Positions 7,862-16,204 of a stretch of DNA of 64,000 nucleotides are shown here, piece after piece (positions within the stretch are counted from its first letter, which is position 1; every line of letters begins with the position of its first letter). The position numbers were made by a program, and so were the translations under genes. The notes beneath the pieces are model-generated. The model did no database searches, was not told where the DNA came from, and saw only the letters and a list, made by a program, of their open reading frames with translations. The stretch lies in contig JAFGIW010000131.1 in NCBI GenBank assembly GCA_016929415.1, forward strand, positions 1-64,000, written 5' to 3'. Origin of the DNA: Chitinispirillaceae bacterium (lineage in GTDB: Bacteria > Fibrobacterota > Chitinivibrionia > Chitinivibrionales > Chitinispirillaceae).

Positions 7862-9928
7862 TTATTTCCTTTCGACGTTCCGTATCACATGCAACAACGG
7901 CGACGCGATCCATTTGAAATAGTCCGATTTGAGGAGGCGGGCAAAAAGTCGTTTCAGCTTGTTGAAGTTGAACAATCGCGCATGGATACTTGACAATGCT
8001 AAAGCGCCGGAAATGATCGCGAAAAAAAAGACTTTACTCGGGCGGTTTGACCCGGCGAAGTTTTTTACGATCCCGGTAAGGAACCTCTTTCGCCGTTTTG
8101 CATCAGGCCACAAATGAAGTATCCGGGGAGGGGGGGCATCGTGTTGCAGGTAAAAATGCCGCAGCTTTATTTCGGCATCACCGAAGAGATCGTCGGCGAT
8201 CAAAACGGCGTCGGGGCGGATTGTAAAAAGATCCGTCATATGCAGCCGGGGGAACAGATAGAAGTCGGAGGTGTCATTTGCAGAAGCGACGGAGTCGATA
8301 AAACCCGCGATCCTTTCGTAGTTCAGATTGAAGTAATCATAGCAGAGCAGGTACAGCGCCTCGTACTGCAAGCCGAAAACAGCGATGGATTTTGCTTTTG
8401 ACAGTTCGTCGCACAGCAGTTCGAAATGGTTTTCGAATTCTTCCAATTCGTAAAAGTTGAAAAAGAGATGTCTGAAACAATCCGGGCAAAAGCAGTGTAT
8501 CCCCAGAATCAAACGCGGCTTCAACAGCGTTACCCTGCATCCGCAATCAGGACACGAACCCGCTACCCTGAGCAGCGACCCGAGGACGAATTTATAGTGT
8601 AAGTCTTTTACCTGGAAATGATGGAGTAAAAAAGTATAAAAACGTCTTGATTCCCTGGTGATGACGCCCCAAAAACGGTCATTCGGGATATCGCTTATGT
8701 TCACGTAGTGACGATGCGTGAAGAACGGATCCCACAGCGAGAATTCAAATCGCAGATGTTGCAGGTTGTCCCATTCATCGGCGATGAGCCCCCGTTTCAC
8801 TGCGTTTTTATAGATGGCGGTTCCGGGATAGGTGAGTGTCAAACAGTCCCCGCCGTTGATTTCTTCACGGATAACAAAATCTATCGTTTCCTTCAAATCC
8901 GCTTCGTTTTCTCCCTCATTCCCCATCATGAAGGTTCCACTGCAGCGCAATCCTGCCGCCTTTGCATTGCGGAAAAACTTGGCGGTCATCTCCACGGTCG
9001 TTCCCTTGCGCATCAGTTTCAAAACCTTATCCGATCCGCTTTCGATGCCGACGGTTACACCTACGCATCCGGCGCTCTTCATGGAGCGAAACGCGTCGCT
9101 GTCACACCCTGCATTGACGCGTAAATTGCATACCCACCCTTTTCTCGGAATAATTTTCCTGTATGCGTCGCAGAATTGCTCTATTTCCTCCCCGGTGTTG
9201 AAAAACATTTCATTCATAAAGGCTATCAAACTGAAATCGTAGTGAGTGTTTAAATATTCTATTTCCTGGATGATATGGTCTATCGGACGTGTCTGTAAGG
9301 AACCGATGCTCGGTGAACAGAAGGTGCATTTCCCGCTGCATCCTCGTGCGGTGATGACCGGCAGCGCCTGGTATCTGTCGAAAAACGGCGCATCCGAAAT
9401 TTTTATATAATGATCGATATTGATGTGATGCCATGCGGGAAGAATATTGTCAACCGAGAGATCGAGGCGACGAACCGGATTCATGGTTATTTCACCACTT
9501 GCGGGATCTCTGAAAATCAATCCCGGCACATCGGAAAAATGATCGGATTTTTTTAAAATCAGGTCGACCAGAAACGGAAGCGACGTCTCAGCCTCCCCGG
9601 CAACGGCATAGGTGGCGCCCATTTTATGAAGGAGAAAGTCCGGCCTGACGTCTTTGGTGATATTCCCGCCTATAATAACCGGCAATTGAGGATTGATCAT
9701 TTTGACATTGGAAACAACCTCATTATAAAATTTGAAAAAACTGACTAATCCGCCCGTCGCAACGGCGGCATAATCATTCTTTTTTATGAGCTTTTTATAG
9801 TCGTATCCGAAAAGAGTATCGATAAAATCAAAGTGAATGTTATGACGCTCAAGACAGGAAAGCACATAGGCGAAACCAATCGGATAGAAGGCATAGGGCG
9901 GTTTTATAACTAATATTTTGTTCCCCAT
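7862..9928 (-). CDS. B12-binding radical SAM protein with C-terminal Zn-ribbon (paralogue 1)
   Basis: An N-terminal cobalamin-binding-like domain (KILVIKPPYAFYPIGFAYVL, then IIGGNITKDVRP; about 1-130) precedes a radical SAM domain whose iron-sulfur motif CSGKCTFC lies near residues 195-203, followed by MFFNTGEEIEQFCDAYR and a GVTVGIESGSDKVLK segment typical of class B enzymes. After the TIM barrel there is a four-cysteine ribbon (CPDCG...CFCPDC, about 458-485) and then a Rossmann-like tail (IAGFIDS...PDAVLIADDLFGDAEIKLR). I chose the ATG at 9928 because the next residues align with the start of the paralogue at 12262-14298; an in-frame ATG at 9988 would add 20 residues. The reaction is unknown; class B members are often methylases or ring-contracting or thiolating enzymes. 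Confidence 0.8.
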   Translation of the reverse strand: MGNKILVIKPPYAFYPIGFAYVLSCLERHNIHFDFIDTLFGYDYKKLIKKNDYAAVATGGLVSFFKFYNEVVSNVKMINPQLPVIIGGNITKDVRPDFLLHKMGATYAVAGEAETSLPFLVDLILKKSDHFSDVPGLIFRDPASGEITMNPVRRLDLSVDNILPAWHHINIDHYIKISDAPFFDRYQALPVITARGCSGKCTFCSPSIGSLQTRPIDHIIQEIEYLNTHYDFSLIAFMNEMFFNTGEEIEQFCDAYRKIIPRKGWVCNLRVNAGCDSDAFRSMKSAGCVGVTVGIESGSDKVLKLMRKGTTVEMTAKFFRNAKAAGLRCSGTFMMGNEGENEADLKETIDFVIREEINGGDCLTLTYPGTAIYKNAVKRGLIADEWDNLQHLRFEFSLWDPFFTHRHYVNISDIPNDRFWGVITRESRRFYTFLLHHFQVKDLHYKFVLGSLLRVAGSCPDCGCRVTLLKPRLILGIHCFCPDCFRHLFFNFYELEEFENHFELLCDELSKAKSIAVFGLQYEALYLLCYDYFNLNYERIAGFIDSVASANDTSDFYLFPRLHMTDLFTIRPDAVLIADDLFGDAEIKLRHFYLQHDAPPPRILHLWPDAKRRKRFLTGIVKNFAGSNRPSKVFFFAIISGALALSSIHARLFNFNKLKRLFARLLKSDYFKWIASPLLHVIRNVERK

Positions 9929-10102
9929 CATTTCTCTTTCACTTGGCTTTTCGATCGGAGCAGGTGCCGCCGCTATTGGAGAACTCATCGGACAGACTGC
10001 GTTCAGAAATATACGTCAATATTTTGCAATTGCATTGTTTTAAGACGGGGAGCTGATAGGTATTTTCTTATTTTCAGTTCCGGCAGCTTTCCGGAATATC
10101 GT

Positions 10103-10186
10103 TTAACGTTTGATCTGCTTTATACAAAGAATTCCCTGCTTACAGCCGACCCAGGTACACCATTCAAGAGGAAAATAGGTCGCCAT
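10103..10186 (-). other. Small Cys/Trp-rich open frame between radical SAM and Asn-synthase-like genes
   Basis: A 27-codon frame from ATG 10186 reads MATYFPLEWCTWVGCKQGIL followed by CIKQIKR and TAA. The same frame stays open upstream to about 10327 without another ATG and reads on through a CSYC pair (NNPPYCSYCLFLRLIT), so the coding-like signal exceeds the ATG-initiated part. No Shine-Dalgarno sequence is seen. The four or five cysteines in CxxC and WCTWxGC patterns are unusual for chance sequence. It may be a relic, a member of a dispersed repeat, or a peptide gene. It lies within the 519-base gap 9929-10447. Confidence 0.25.
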
Positions 10187-10263
10187 AGTTATTAAACGCA
10201 AGAATAGGCAATAGCTACAGTACGGAGGGTTATTGTCACGCTGTTCCTGAAGCGTAGAGAGTC

Positions 10264-10285
10264 CGGTGCCTCCGGCACCGTTTTT
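10264..10285 (+). terminator. Intrinsic-terminator-like hairpin on the plus strand
   Basis: CGGTGCC, loop TCC, GGCACCG, then TTTTT. This is a compact GC-rich 7-bp stem with a U-tract when read on the plus strand. No plus-strand gene ends here; the flanking genes are both on the minus strand. It could end an unseen small RNA arising from about 10020-10260, or be part of the repeat-like element that holds the Cys/Trp-rich frame. Confidence 0.4.
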
Positions 10286-10447
10286 AGTATACCGCTTTCT
10301 CGGAACAATGGATTGAGGTGACGTTCAACACGAAGCGGAAGCGGAGCAGACAACCCTCTTCCTTACATGGTTCGAATGCGCTGTCGGCCTTCATGGGATG
10401 GACCGGCGCTCCGCCGATCGCATCTCCTCTCTTGAACGGGGGACGTA

Positions 10448-12121
10448 TTAGCCGCAACGGTCGTCGGCGGGTTCTTCGCCGGTTTTGTAAAGCCGTCGGA
10501 GCCAGAGTTCGAACGTACCGTAGCGGCCGATCCGCTCATCACAATTGAATCCGTGAAGGTGACGGTCGAAGTCACGTCGGATAAACGCCGGATCGACGAA
10601 GTCGAAAATAAGGGCATTCTTGCGTGTTAAAAGTTCGGTAAAGAATTCGAGGGCCGGTGATCGGCGAATCCATGAGGGATAATCGGTGTAACCGCCGGCA
10701 CGCAATCGGACCGGGAACTTCGACGCGAGCCGTCCGACGCACTTCTTTGCCATAAGGAAAGCTTTATCGATCGGGCCGTTGCGTGAAATCGGTATGCCGG
10801 TTCTTTGCCAGGGAATACTCTGATAGAAGCGCGGAAAGGTTAAAAGAAGCATCTGGTGGTAGATAAACGAGTTACGACGATACCTCAGCGGTATCGACAT
10901 TGTTAATTCCATAAGCTCGTTATCGAAAAAAGGCATTCGGTAGATAATGCCCTGACTAGCCAAGACGGTGCCCATGGCATAGAATCGTCGGTCGCGATCA
11001 ATGTATTTCGGGATTTCCAGGCCTTCACGGCTTTCGTATGAAGCGCCGAGAAGCGCATCACTCTGAAATCCGTTCAGTGCAACTTCGCACCCCTCCCTGA
11101 TCGTGTCGGCATGCTCAACCCCGTGCATATGCAGCACATTGAAGAGTCCGTCGGTCCACCAGACGGCATCAGAACGGTTCCGGAGCCAGTTATTCGCGGA
11201 GAGTTCATACGTACGGTGTTGCGACGGACGAAAAGCCGCCACCTGCCGGGCGATGCGCTGGTCACTGGAATCCAATATGCCGAACGTAAACGTATGAATG
11301 GGTTCGCACCGAAGCGGCATGGCGGCGAATATGGCGCGTGAATCGAGACCGCCGCTCAGGCCGAGACCGACGCGTTCACCCTCACGGCACCGCCGCTCCA
11401 CGGCGCGTTTGAACCGTACACCGAGTTCACGGGCGAGTTCCGGCAGGTCATTCACTTCGTTCCTTGCCGGAATCGCATTCAAATCCCGGTAGCGTAAAGC
11501 GCTCGTTTCGCCGGTATCGCACCTGACGGTGAGCATTGTTCCTGGCGCAAGCAACTCCACATCCCGAAACCAGGTACGATTGCCGGTAAGATAGCCCTTT
11601 GAGAAAAAGAGCGCCGCGGCGCCGCGATCGATCGTCAATGATCGCGACGGCAGGCAGCGAAAGGCTTTCAGTTCCGATGCCCAGACGCAACCGGTGGGCG
11701 ATTGGGAAATATAGAGGTAACGGAGCCCGTAGCGATCGTTGACGATCGTTACCGTTTTCCTCATCCGGTCGTAGATGACCGCCGTAAAAATGCCATCGAC
11801 TCTTGTTAAAAACTGAACAAGCATGCCGCTTCGGTGCTGTTCGAGCACCAGGCGCGCGTCCGACAGCCCGGAACCGCCGAATTCTTCCTTATTGTACATC
11901 TCACCGTCGAGCCAAACGAATATCCCGGCGCTGCTGCAGGGTTGCGGTCCATCCCGAAACGAATCGAGATGCACCCGTGAGGCGCAGATGCAGGAATCCT
12001 CGAAGAGTTTATCACGGGAGTGGTAATGGCGATGCACAAGTGAGTCCTGCATCGCTGAAATTATTGGCGCCGGCTTGCACGTGGTGATGGACGGGGTGGT
12101 AAACCCGATCAGTCCCGGCAT
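10448..12121 (-). CDS. Asparagine-synthase-like amidotransferase lacking the glutaminase Cys
   Basis: A 557-aa protein with the two-domain layout of AsnB. The N-terminal class II glutaminase fold is recognisable (VWLDGEMYNKEE, DGIFTAVIYD, NDRYGLRYLYI), but the start reads MPGLIGF, so the catalytic Cys2 of MCGI-type enzymes is Pro here. GGGGGAG just upstream of the ATG supports this start. The C-terminal ATP-pyrophosphatase domain keeps the PP-loop SGGLDSR near residue 258 and a VALNGFQSDALLG segment where AsnB has SGEGGDELFGG. Family members without Cys2 (beta-lactam synthetase, lasso cyclase) adenylate a carboxylate and form an amide with an internal or other amine. It therefore probably activates a carboxyl group without using glutamine; the substrate is unknown. 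It sits between the two radical SAM paralogues. Confidence 0.8.
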   Translation of the reverse strand: MPGLIGFTTPSITTCKPAPIISAMQDSLVHRHYHSRDKLFEDSCICASRVHLDSFRDGPQPCSSAGIFVWLDGEMYNKEEFGGSGLSDARLVLEQHRSGMLVQFLTRVDGIFTAVIYDRMRKTVTIVNDRYGLRYLYISQSPTGCVWASELKAFRCLPSRSLTIDRGAAALFFSKGYLTGNRTWFRDVELLAPGTMLTVRCDTGETSALRYRDLNAIPARNEVNDLPELARELGVRFKRAVERRCREGERVGLGLSGGLDSRAIFAAMPLRCEPIHTFTFGILDSSDQRIARQVAAFRPSQHRTYELSANNWLRNRSDAVWWTDGLFNVLHMHGVEHADTIREGCEVALNGFQSDALLGASYESREGLEIPKYIDRDRRFYAMGTVLASQGIIYRMPFFDNELMELTMSIPLRYRRNSFIYHQMLLLTFPRFYQSIPWQRTGIPISRNGPIDKAFLMAKKCVGRLASKFPVRLRAGGYTDYPSWIRRSPALEFFTELLTRKNALIFDFVDPAFIRRDFDRHLHGFNCDERIGRYGTFELWLRRLYKTGEEPADDRCG

Positions 12122-12207
12122 TTTGACTCCCCCATGAGCGGGCTTCTGATATCGTCTATCCGTTCCCCAGGGATGTTCTTCCTCGGGACGCCCGCAATGC
12201 TGTACAT
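12109..12207 (-). CDS. Small 32-aa ORF overlapping the Asn-synthase-like start
   Basis: ATG at 12207 is preceded by AAAGGGA with a short spacer. The frame reads MYSIAGVPRKNIPGERIDDI then RSPLMGESKCRD and ends at TGA 12109-12111, overlapping the start of the Asn-synthase-like gene by 13 bases. Overlap plus its own ribosome site fits translational coupling. It lies 54 bases after the end of radical SAM paralogue 2, so the order is radical SAM, small ORF, Asn-synthase-like. No family recognised. It could be a precursor peptide, a leader peptide controlling the next gene, or chance. Confidence 0.35.
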   Translation of the reverse strand: MYSIAGVPRKNIPGERIDDIRSPLMGESKCRD

Positions 12208-12261
12208 AGGATCCCTTTGTCGTTGATCACCTTTGCCCCGATGGGCGGGAGTGAGACTGCA

Positions 12262-14298
12262 TTATTGTTGCACTTTTGTCAATATTGATCGAATCCAATT
12301 GTTTCTGTTCAATGCAATGTAATTCGATTTTATGGAGTTTAAGATCCGCGCTTTGGTTCCCGATATGAAGAGCGGCAATTGAATCGCCATAGTGACAAGA
12401 AATATATTCCCCGTCGTCGCGGCGGCATGTTTCCGTACGAAATCGATTACCCTTCTATGCGGCCGTTTCACTTCCGGCAACAGGTGGAGTATTCGGGGCG
12501 GCGGCTGTTTTTTCCTCAAATAAAAATATCTGAGCTTCATTTCAGCATCGCCGAACGGGTCATCAACGATTAAAATGGTATCCGGCCGCACATCGAGAAG
12601 ATCAGTCATCCGATATCGCGGCATATGGATGAATTCGGAAACCTCGGGCGCCCTCTGGTCCATTTCGATAAAACCGAGCAATGATCCGTAGCTCAATTTG
12701 AAATAATCGTACCGCAGCATGAATGACGCTTCAATCTTCGTGCCAGCGATTGCCAGTTGTTTCGCCTTCTGCAATTCAGCGCACAACAATCTGTAGTGAC
12801 CGTTGAATTCCTTCAGTTCGTATAAATTGAACATGACCGGTCGGTAACAATTTCTGCAGGAGGTCCTGATACCCAGCGTCTTCCGGGGGACAGCTAAAGT
12901 TACAGCATTTCCACAATCAGCGCATACGCCGGTCACTTTTATTAACAACCCGAACTTATAGACATAGGTCATGTCTTTTGCATTATAGCGAGTTGAAATA
13001 TGCGTATTGAAACGTCGCAATTCCCTGATGATGATCTCCCAAAACTTTTCGTTGGGGATTCCGGTAATGTTGATATATTGCTTTTTCGTCAAGTTATAAT
13101 CCCAGATGTAGCATTCGAAGTCGAAGCGCTGCAGACTTTCCCAGCCATCGGCGGCCAACCCGCACTTTACCGCGTTCTCGAACATTTTCGTGCCGGGATA
13201 TGCATTTGTCAGTCTCTCCTGGGCATTCATTTCTTCATCGATGACCATATCGACGGTTTCCTTTATATCAGCCTCAGTTTCATCTTCGTTACCCACCATG
13301 ATATTACCGTCACAGGGCAGTCCCGCTGATTTCGCGATCCGGTAAAAATGGATGACCTGTTCCTTCGTCGTCCGCTTGTTCATCGATTTAAGGATTTTAT
13401 TCGACCCGCTCTCGATCCCGACGAAAATGTCGGCGCAACCGCATTCTTTCATCAATCGAAGCGTTTCCTCATCAATGTCGGCGTCCGCGCGCAGGTCACA
13501 TAACCATTTTTTTTGCGGCTTTACCATTTTATACGCCTCGCAAAAATTGACGATATCTTTCTTGGTCGCATAAAACATCTCACTGAAAAAAGCTATCCAG
13601 TCGAACGTATACCGCGCATTAAGAAACTCTATTTCCTGAATGACGTGCTCAACGGGTCGTTTTCGAAAGGCGCCCATCAAGGGCGAACAGAACGTACAGG
13701 CCCCGATACAGCCTCTGGCGCTTATCACGGGCATGGCCAGACGACGGCCGAATATGCTGTATTCCCAGACGTTGATATAATAATCGACATTGATCCAATG
13801 CCATGCGGGAAGAATATTGGTGTTTGAGAGATCCAGGCGGCGCACCGGATTTTTTTTGATTTCACCGGTATTGAGATCTTTATACAATAAACCGGGAATC
13901 GTATCCAAGCTGGTCTCTTTTTTCATCATGGCATCGAGCAAAAACGGCAGAGAGGTTTCAGCTTCACCGATGATCCCGTAGGTAATGCCCAATTTATCGA
14001 ACAGGAATTCGGAGCGCATGTCCTTCGTGATGTTGCCCCCTAAAATCACCGGCGTCTGCGGATTGATTTCGCGCACGGAGCGGAAGACATCCTGAAAAAA
14101 TTTGAATTGGGCGATCAAACCTCCTGTGGCCACTGCGCGATAATCATTTTTTTTTAAAAGTCTTTTATAACCGTTTCCGAACTGCGCATCAGCAAAATCA
14201 AAACGGACGCCATGGTTTTCCAGACAGGCAAGAACGTAGGCGATACCGATCGGAAACATTTGATAGGGCGGATTGATTACCAGGATTTTATCGTCCAT
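12262..14298 (-). CDS. B12-binding radical SAM protein with C-terminal Zn-ribbon (paralogue 2)
   Basis: A 678-aa paralogue of the protein at 7862-9928 with the same order of parts: cobalamin-binding-like domain (KILVINPPYQMFPIGIAYVL, GGNITKDMRSEFL), radical SAM motif CIGACTFC near residue 197, the GIESGSNKILKSM segment, a four-cysteine ribbon (CADCG...CRNC, about 455-482) and a tail with PRYRMTDLLDVRPDTILIVD and DDPFGDAEMKLRYFYLR. The two proteins look clearly homologous along the whole length, so one probably arose by duplication and then diverged. The start ATG at 14298 aligns with the chosen start of paralogue 1. It is first in the minus-strand block radical SAM 2, small ORF, Asn-synthase-like, radical SAM 1. 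Reaction unknown. Confidence 0.8.
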   Translation of the reverse strand: MDDKILVINPPYQMFPIGIAYVLACLENHGVRFDFADAQFGNGYKRLLKKNDYRAVATGGLIAQFKFFQDVFRSVREINPQTPVILGGNITKDMRSEFLFDKLGITYGIIGEAETSLPFLLDAMMKKETSLDTIPGLLYKDLNTGEIKKNPVRRLDLSNTNILPAWHWINVDYYINVWEYSIFGRRLAMPVISARGCIGACTFCSPLMGAFRKRPVEHVIQEIEFLNARYTFDWIAFFSEMFYATKKDIVNFCEAYKMVKPQKKWLCDLRADADIDEETLRLMKECGCADIFVGIESGSNKILKSMNKRTTKEQVIHFYRIAKSAGLPCDGNIMVGNEDETEADIKETVDMVIDEEMNAQERLTNAYPGTKMFENAVKCGLAADGWESLQRFDFECYIWDYNLTKKQYINITGIPNEKFWEIIIRELRRFNTHISTRYNAKDMTYVYKFGLLIKVTGVCADCGNAVTLAVPRKTLGIRTSCRNCYRPVMFNLYELKEFNGHYRLLCAELQKAKQLAIAGTKIEASFMLRYDYFKLSYGSLLGFIEMDQRAPEVSEFIHMPRYRMTDLLDVRPDTILIVDDPFGDAEMKLRYFYLRKKQPPPRILHLLPEVKRPHRRVIDFVRKHAAATTGNIFLVTMAIQLPLFISGTKARILNSIKSNYIALNRNNWIRSILTKVQQ

Positions 14299-14495
14299 GG
14301 TTTAATTCCTCAAGATGTTCGTTTTTGAAGACGATCTTACTGAAATGGCTGTTCGTAGCCGAAACGGGCATAATCCGCCACCGAATGCACGACGTCCGGC
14401 AGATCCTGTTGCGGCTTTCTCAACAATTAATATAGGTATCGAAAGGGTAAAAAACAACAACAGCCATTACCTGCCGATCAGTTTCAGGCAATCAC

Positions 14496-15911
14496 TCACT
14501 CTTCAAAAATGTTCCTTAAGGTGATACTATGATCGAAAAATCGGCTATCCGCAAGAGCTTTATCGGGGCCGTAGAGACTGATAAGCGCTTTCCGGATGGT
14601 GAACCCCCGGGGGGGGTTCAAAAGAGAACACTTGCGTTGTACTTCGGGTATGACGGTCGTGGCAATTTCATTGATGCTGTATTTGATTTCACACACGACA
14701 GCCACTTTGTCGGTACGTTTGTAAACAAGGTCGATCCGGAACCGTTCATCGGTTTTCCCGAACAGGGGGCCGGCCCGCATCACTTCATCGGAGAAACACA
14801 TGATTTTTGCCAAGTACCCGATGTGCTTATGGCAGAACCGCTCGAAAGCAAGGCCGAGCCAGGTATGAAATCCTCTTCGCGTCACTGTCTCGAACAGGTT
14901 GGATGATTCGGACTGTCTGATTATATGCATGTTGGGCTTCATGTACTTCAGATAAAAATGAAGGAATTCGTCGCCCGTTTCATACTTTACGAGCTTTGTA
15001 CCTTGTTCTTTATCAAATGGTATGTGGGGGATTATCATGTCGGCATTAATCAGGCTATCGATATAACTTGAAAGTCCTCCACCCGATCTGATCCCACTTG
15101 TTTTACTGATTTTTTGACTGGTGCAGCGATTATTCGCGAGGAGGGTAATAATTTTGATATAGGTATCAGGCTTTCGGAACTGGCGGTGAAAGATTGTTTC
15201 CGCTTCTTGCAACATGCCGCCGTTTTTCGAAAAGCACATGCGGTTCATATTTTCATTGAAACTTTGATGCATATCGACTTGTTCAAGATATTTCGGAACC
15301 GACCCGAAAACGAGAAGGTACTTCATCGCTTCCTCAAAAGAACGCCTTTTACCAAGAATGGTATACGCTTCGGCGGGCTGCAGTCCTTTAAGATTAATCT
15401 CGAGTGTTGTCCTTCCGTAAAACGTTTTTGACCGGAGTACATTGTTAATCATAAAAGAAGAAACCGATCCGCAAAGAATAAGCATGGTGGGGTGTTGTTT
15501 CCAGTAGGTGTCCCAGAAATGTGCAAGCAAACCTATCAATGCGTTTTTGCCGACCGCCATCCATTGGAGTTCGTCAAGAAATAATATGTACTTTTTTCCA
15601 TCCTTTTGCTGGAGGAAAACTTTTTTGGTTGCATAGTCAAAAGCCTGATACCAGTCTTGAAATCCGGTTCCCTCAAGTGAGGGGTCGCCTGTATGTCGTG
15701 CCAGTCGGCGGGTAAAATGACTCAGCTGCGTCGATGTGCCGACGGTTTCCGGAGCCTCGAATGAGAAAAACTGATATTTATTCCGAAGGAACTGCGCCAC
15801 CAGAGCACTTCTGCCGATACCGCTCCTGCCGTAAATCACGGCAAGTTCACTTTTGTCCGACGAATAGGCCGTTTCAAGAAGCTGCAACTCCCTGGTTCTT
15901 CCGACAAACAT
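14496..15911 (-). CDS. AAA-type ATPase with DUF234-like C-terminus
   Basis: A 471-aa protein of the archaeal-style ATPase group also found in bacteria. It begins MFVGRTRELQLLETAY, followed by a Walker A variant YGRSGIGRSA (the usual GKT/S is GRSA, so the P-loop lysine is replaced by Arg) near residues 27-36, and a Walker B-like FLDELQWM near residue 120. The C-terminal third (GLAFERFCHKHIGYL, then RIDLVYKR and VVCEIKYS) resembles the DUF234 nuclease-like region with D...ExK. CAGGAG precedes the ATG. Members of this group are common and of uncertain role. The promoter region holds a striking set of repeats (see 15921-16020). Confidence 0.7.
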   Translation of the reverse strand: MFVGRTRELQLLETAYSSDKSELAVIYGRSGIGRSALVAQFLRNKYQFFSFEAPETVGTSTQLSHFTRRLARHTGDPSLEGTGFQDWYQAFDYATKKVFLQQKDGKKYILFLDELQWMAVGKNALIGLLAHFWDTYWKQHPTMLILCGSVSSFMINNVLRSKTFYGRTTLEINLKGLQPAEAYTILGKRRSFEEAMKYLLVFGSVPKYLEQVDMHQSFNENMNRMCFSKNGGMLQEAETIFHRQFRKPDTYIKIITLLANNRCTSQKISKTSGIRSGGGLSSYIDSLINADMIIPHIPFDKEQGTKLVKYETGDEFLHFYLKYMKPNMHIIRQSESSNLFETVTRRGFHTWLGLAFERFCHKHIGYLAKIMCFSDEVMRAGPLFGKTDERFRIDLVYKRTDKVAVVCEIKYSINEIATTVIPEVQRKCSLLNPPRGFTIRKALISLYGPDKALADSRFFDHSITLRNIFEE

Positions 15912-15920
15912 TGTAACTCC

Positions 15921-16020
15921 TGTTTGCGTATTATTAATGTTAAAAATATAAAATGCGCAGGTTAAAATTAATAATTATATTTGCGCATTATAATTATTTA
16001 AATCATATAATACGCAAACA
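15921..16020. repeat. Three copies of TTTGCGYATTAT in an AT-rich promoter region
   Basis: TTTGCGTATTAT at 15923-15934, TTTGCGCATTAT at 15980-15991, and the reverse complement ATAATACGCAAA at 16007-16018. A weaker fourth copy is at about 15950-15961. The outer two form a perfect 14-nt inverted repeat (TGTTTGCGTATTAT / ATAATACGCAAACA) 72 bases apart. The array begins 12 bases upstream of the ATPase start codon, so it is well placed as operator sites for that gene. An inverted-repeat mobile remnant is another option, but no transposase is seen. Confidence 0.6.
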
Positions 16021-16036
16021 ATATATTTCTCCCAAT

Positions 16037-16204
16037 ATAGTTCCACACTCCTAAACATGGTAATCATGTTTGGATAGGGCCTTAACAAGTCGTCAAGACC
16101 GTTTAAGCCTTAAAATGCTTCATTTACGTTTCGCGTAAGAATGGTAATGATAGTTCCACAGTTATAAATAGTAGTGACTAGTTATTGTCGTTTACGGGCC
16201 TTAA
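16037..16204. repeat. Imperfect direct repeats and a dyad in the 15912-16451 gap
   Basis: ATAGTTCCACA occurs at 16037-16047 and 16150-16160. Each copy is followed 40-46 bases later by GGGCCTTAA (16077-16085 and 16196-16204), giving two related modules of about 50 bases. The first module holds the dyad AAACATG-GTAAT-CATGTTT (16053-16071). No gene is visible between them. They may be regulatory sites for the outer-membrane protein gene at 16452 or a decayed duplication. The rest of the gap to 16451 shows nothing I recognise. Confidence 0.4.

Noticed and set aside
7862..14298. Lasso-peptide or SPASM-type RiPP cluster
   Set aside because: No leader-peptide-binding protein, no transglutaminase-like peptidase and no SPASM domain are present; the radical SAM proteins are of the B12 class. 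A RiPP remains only one of several options.
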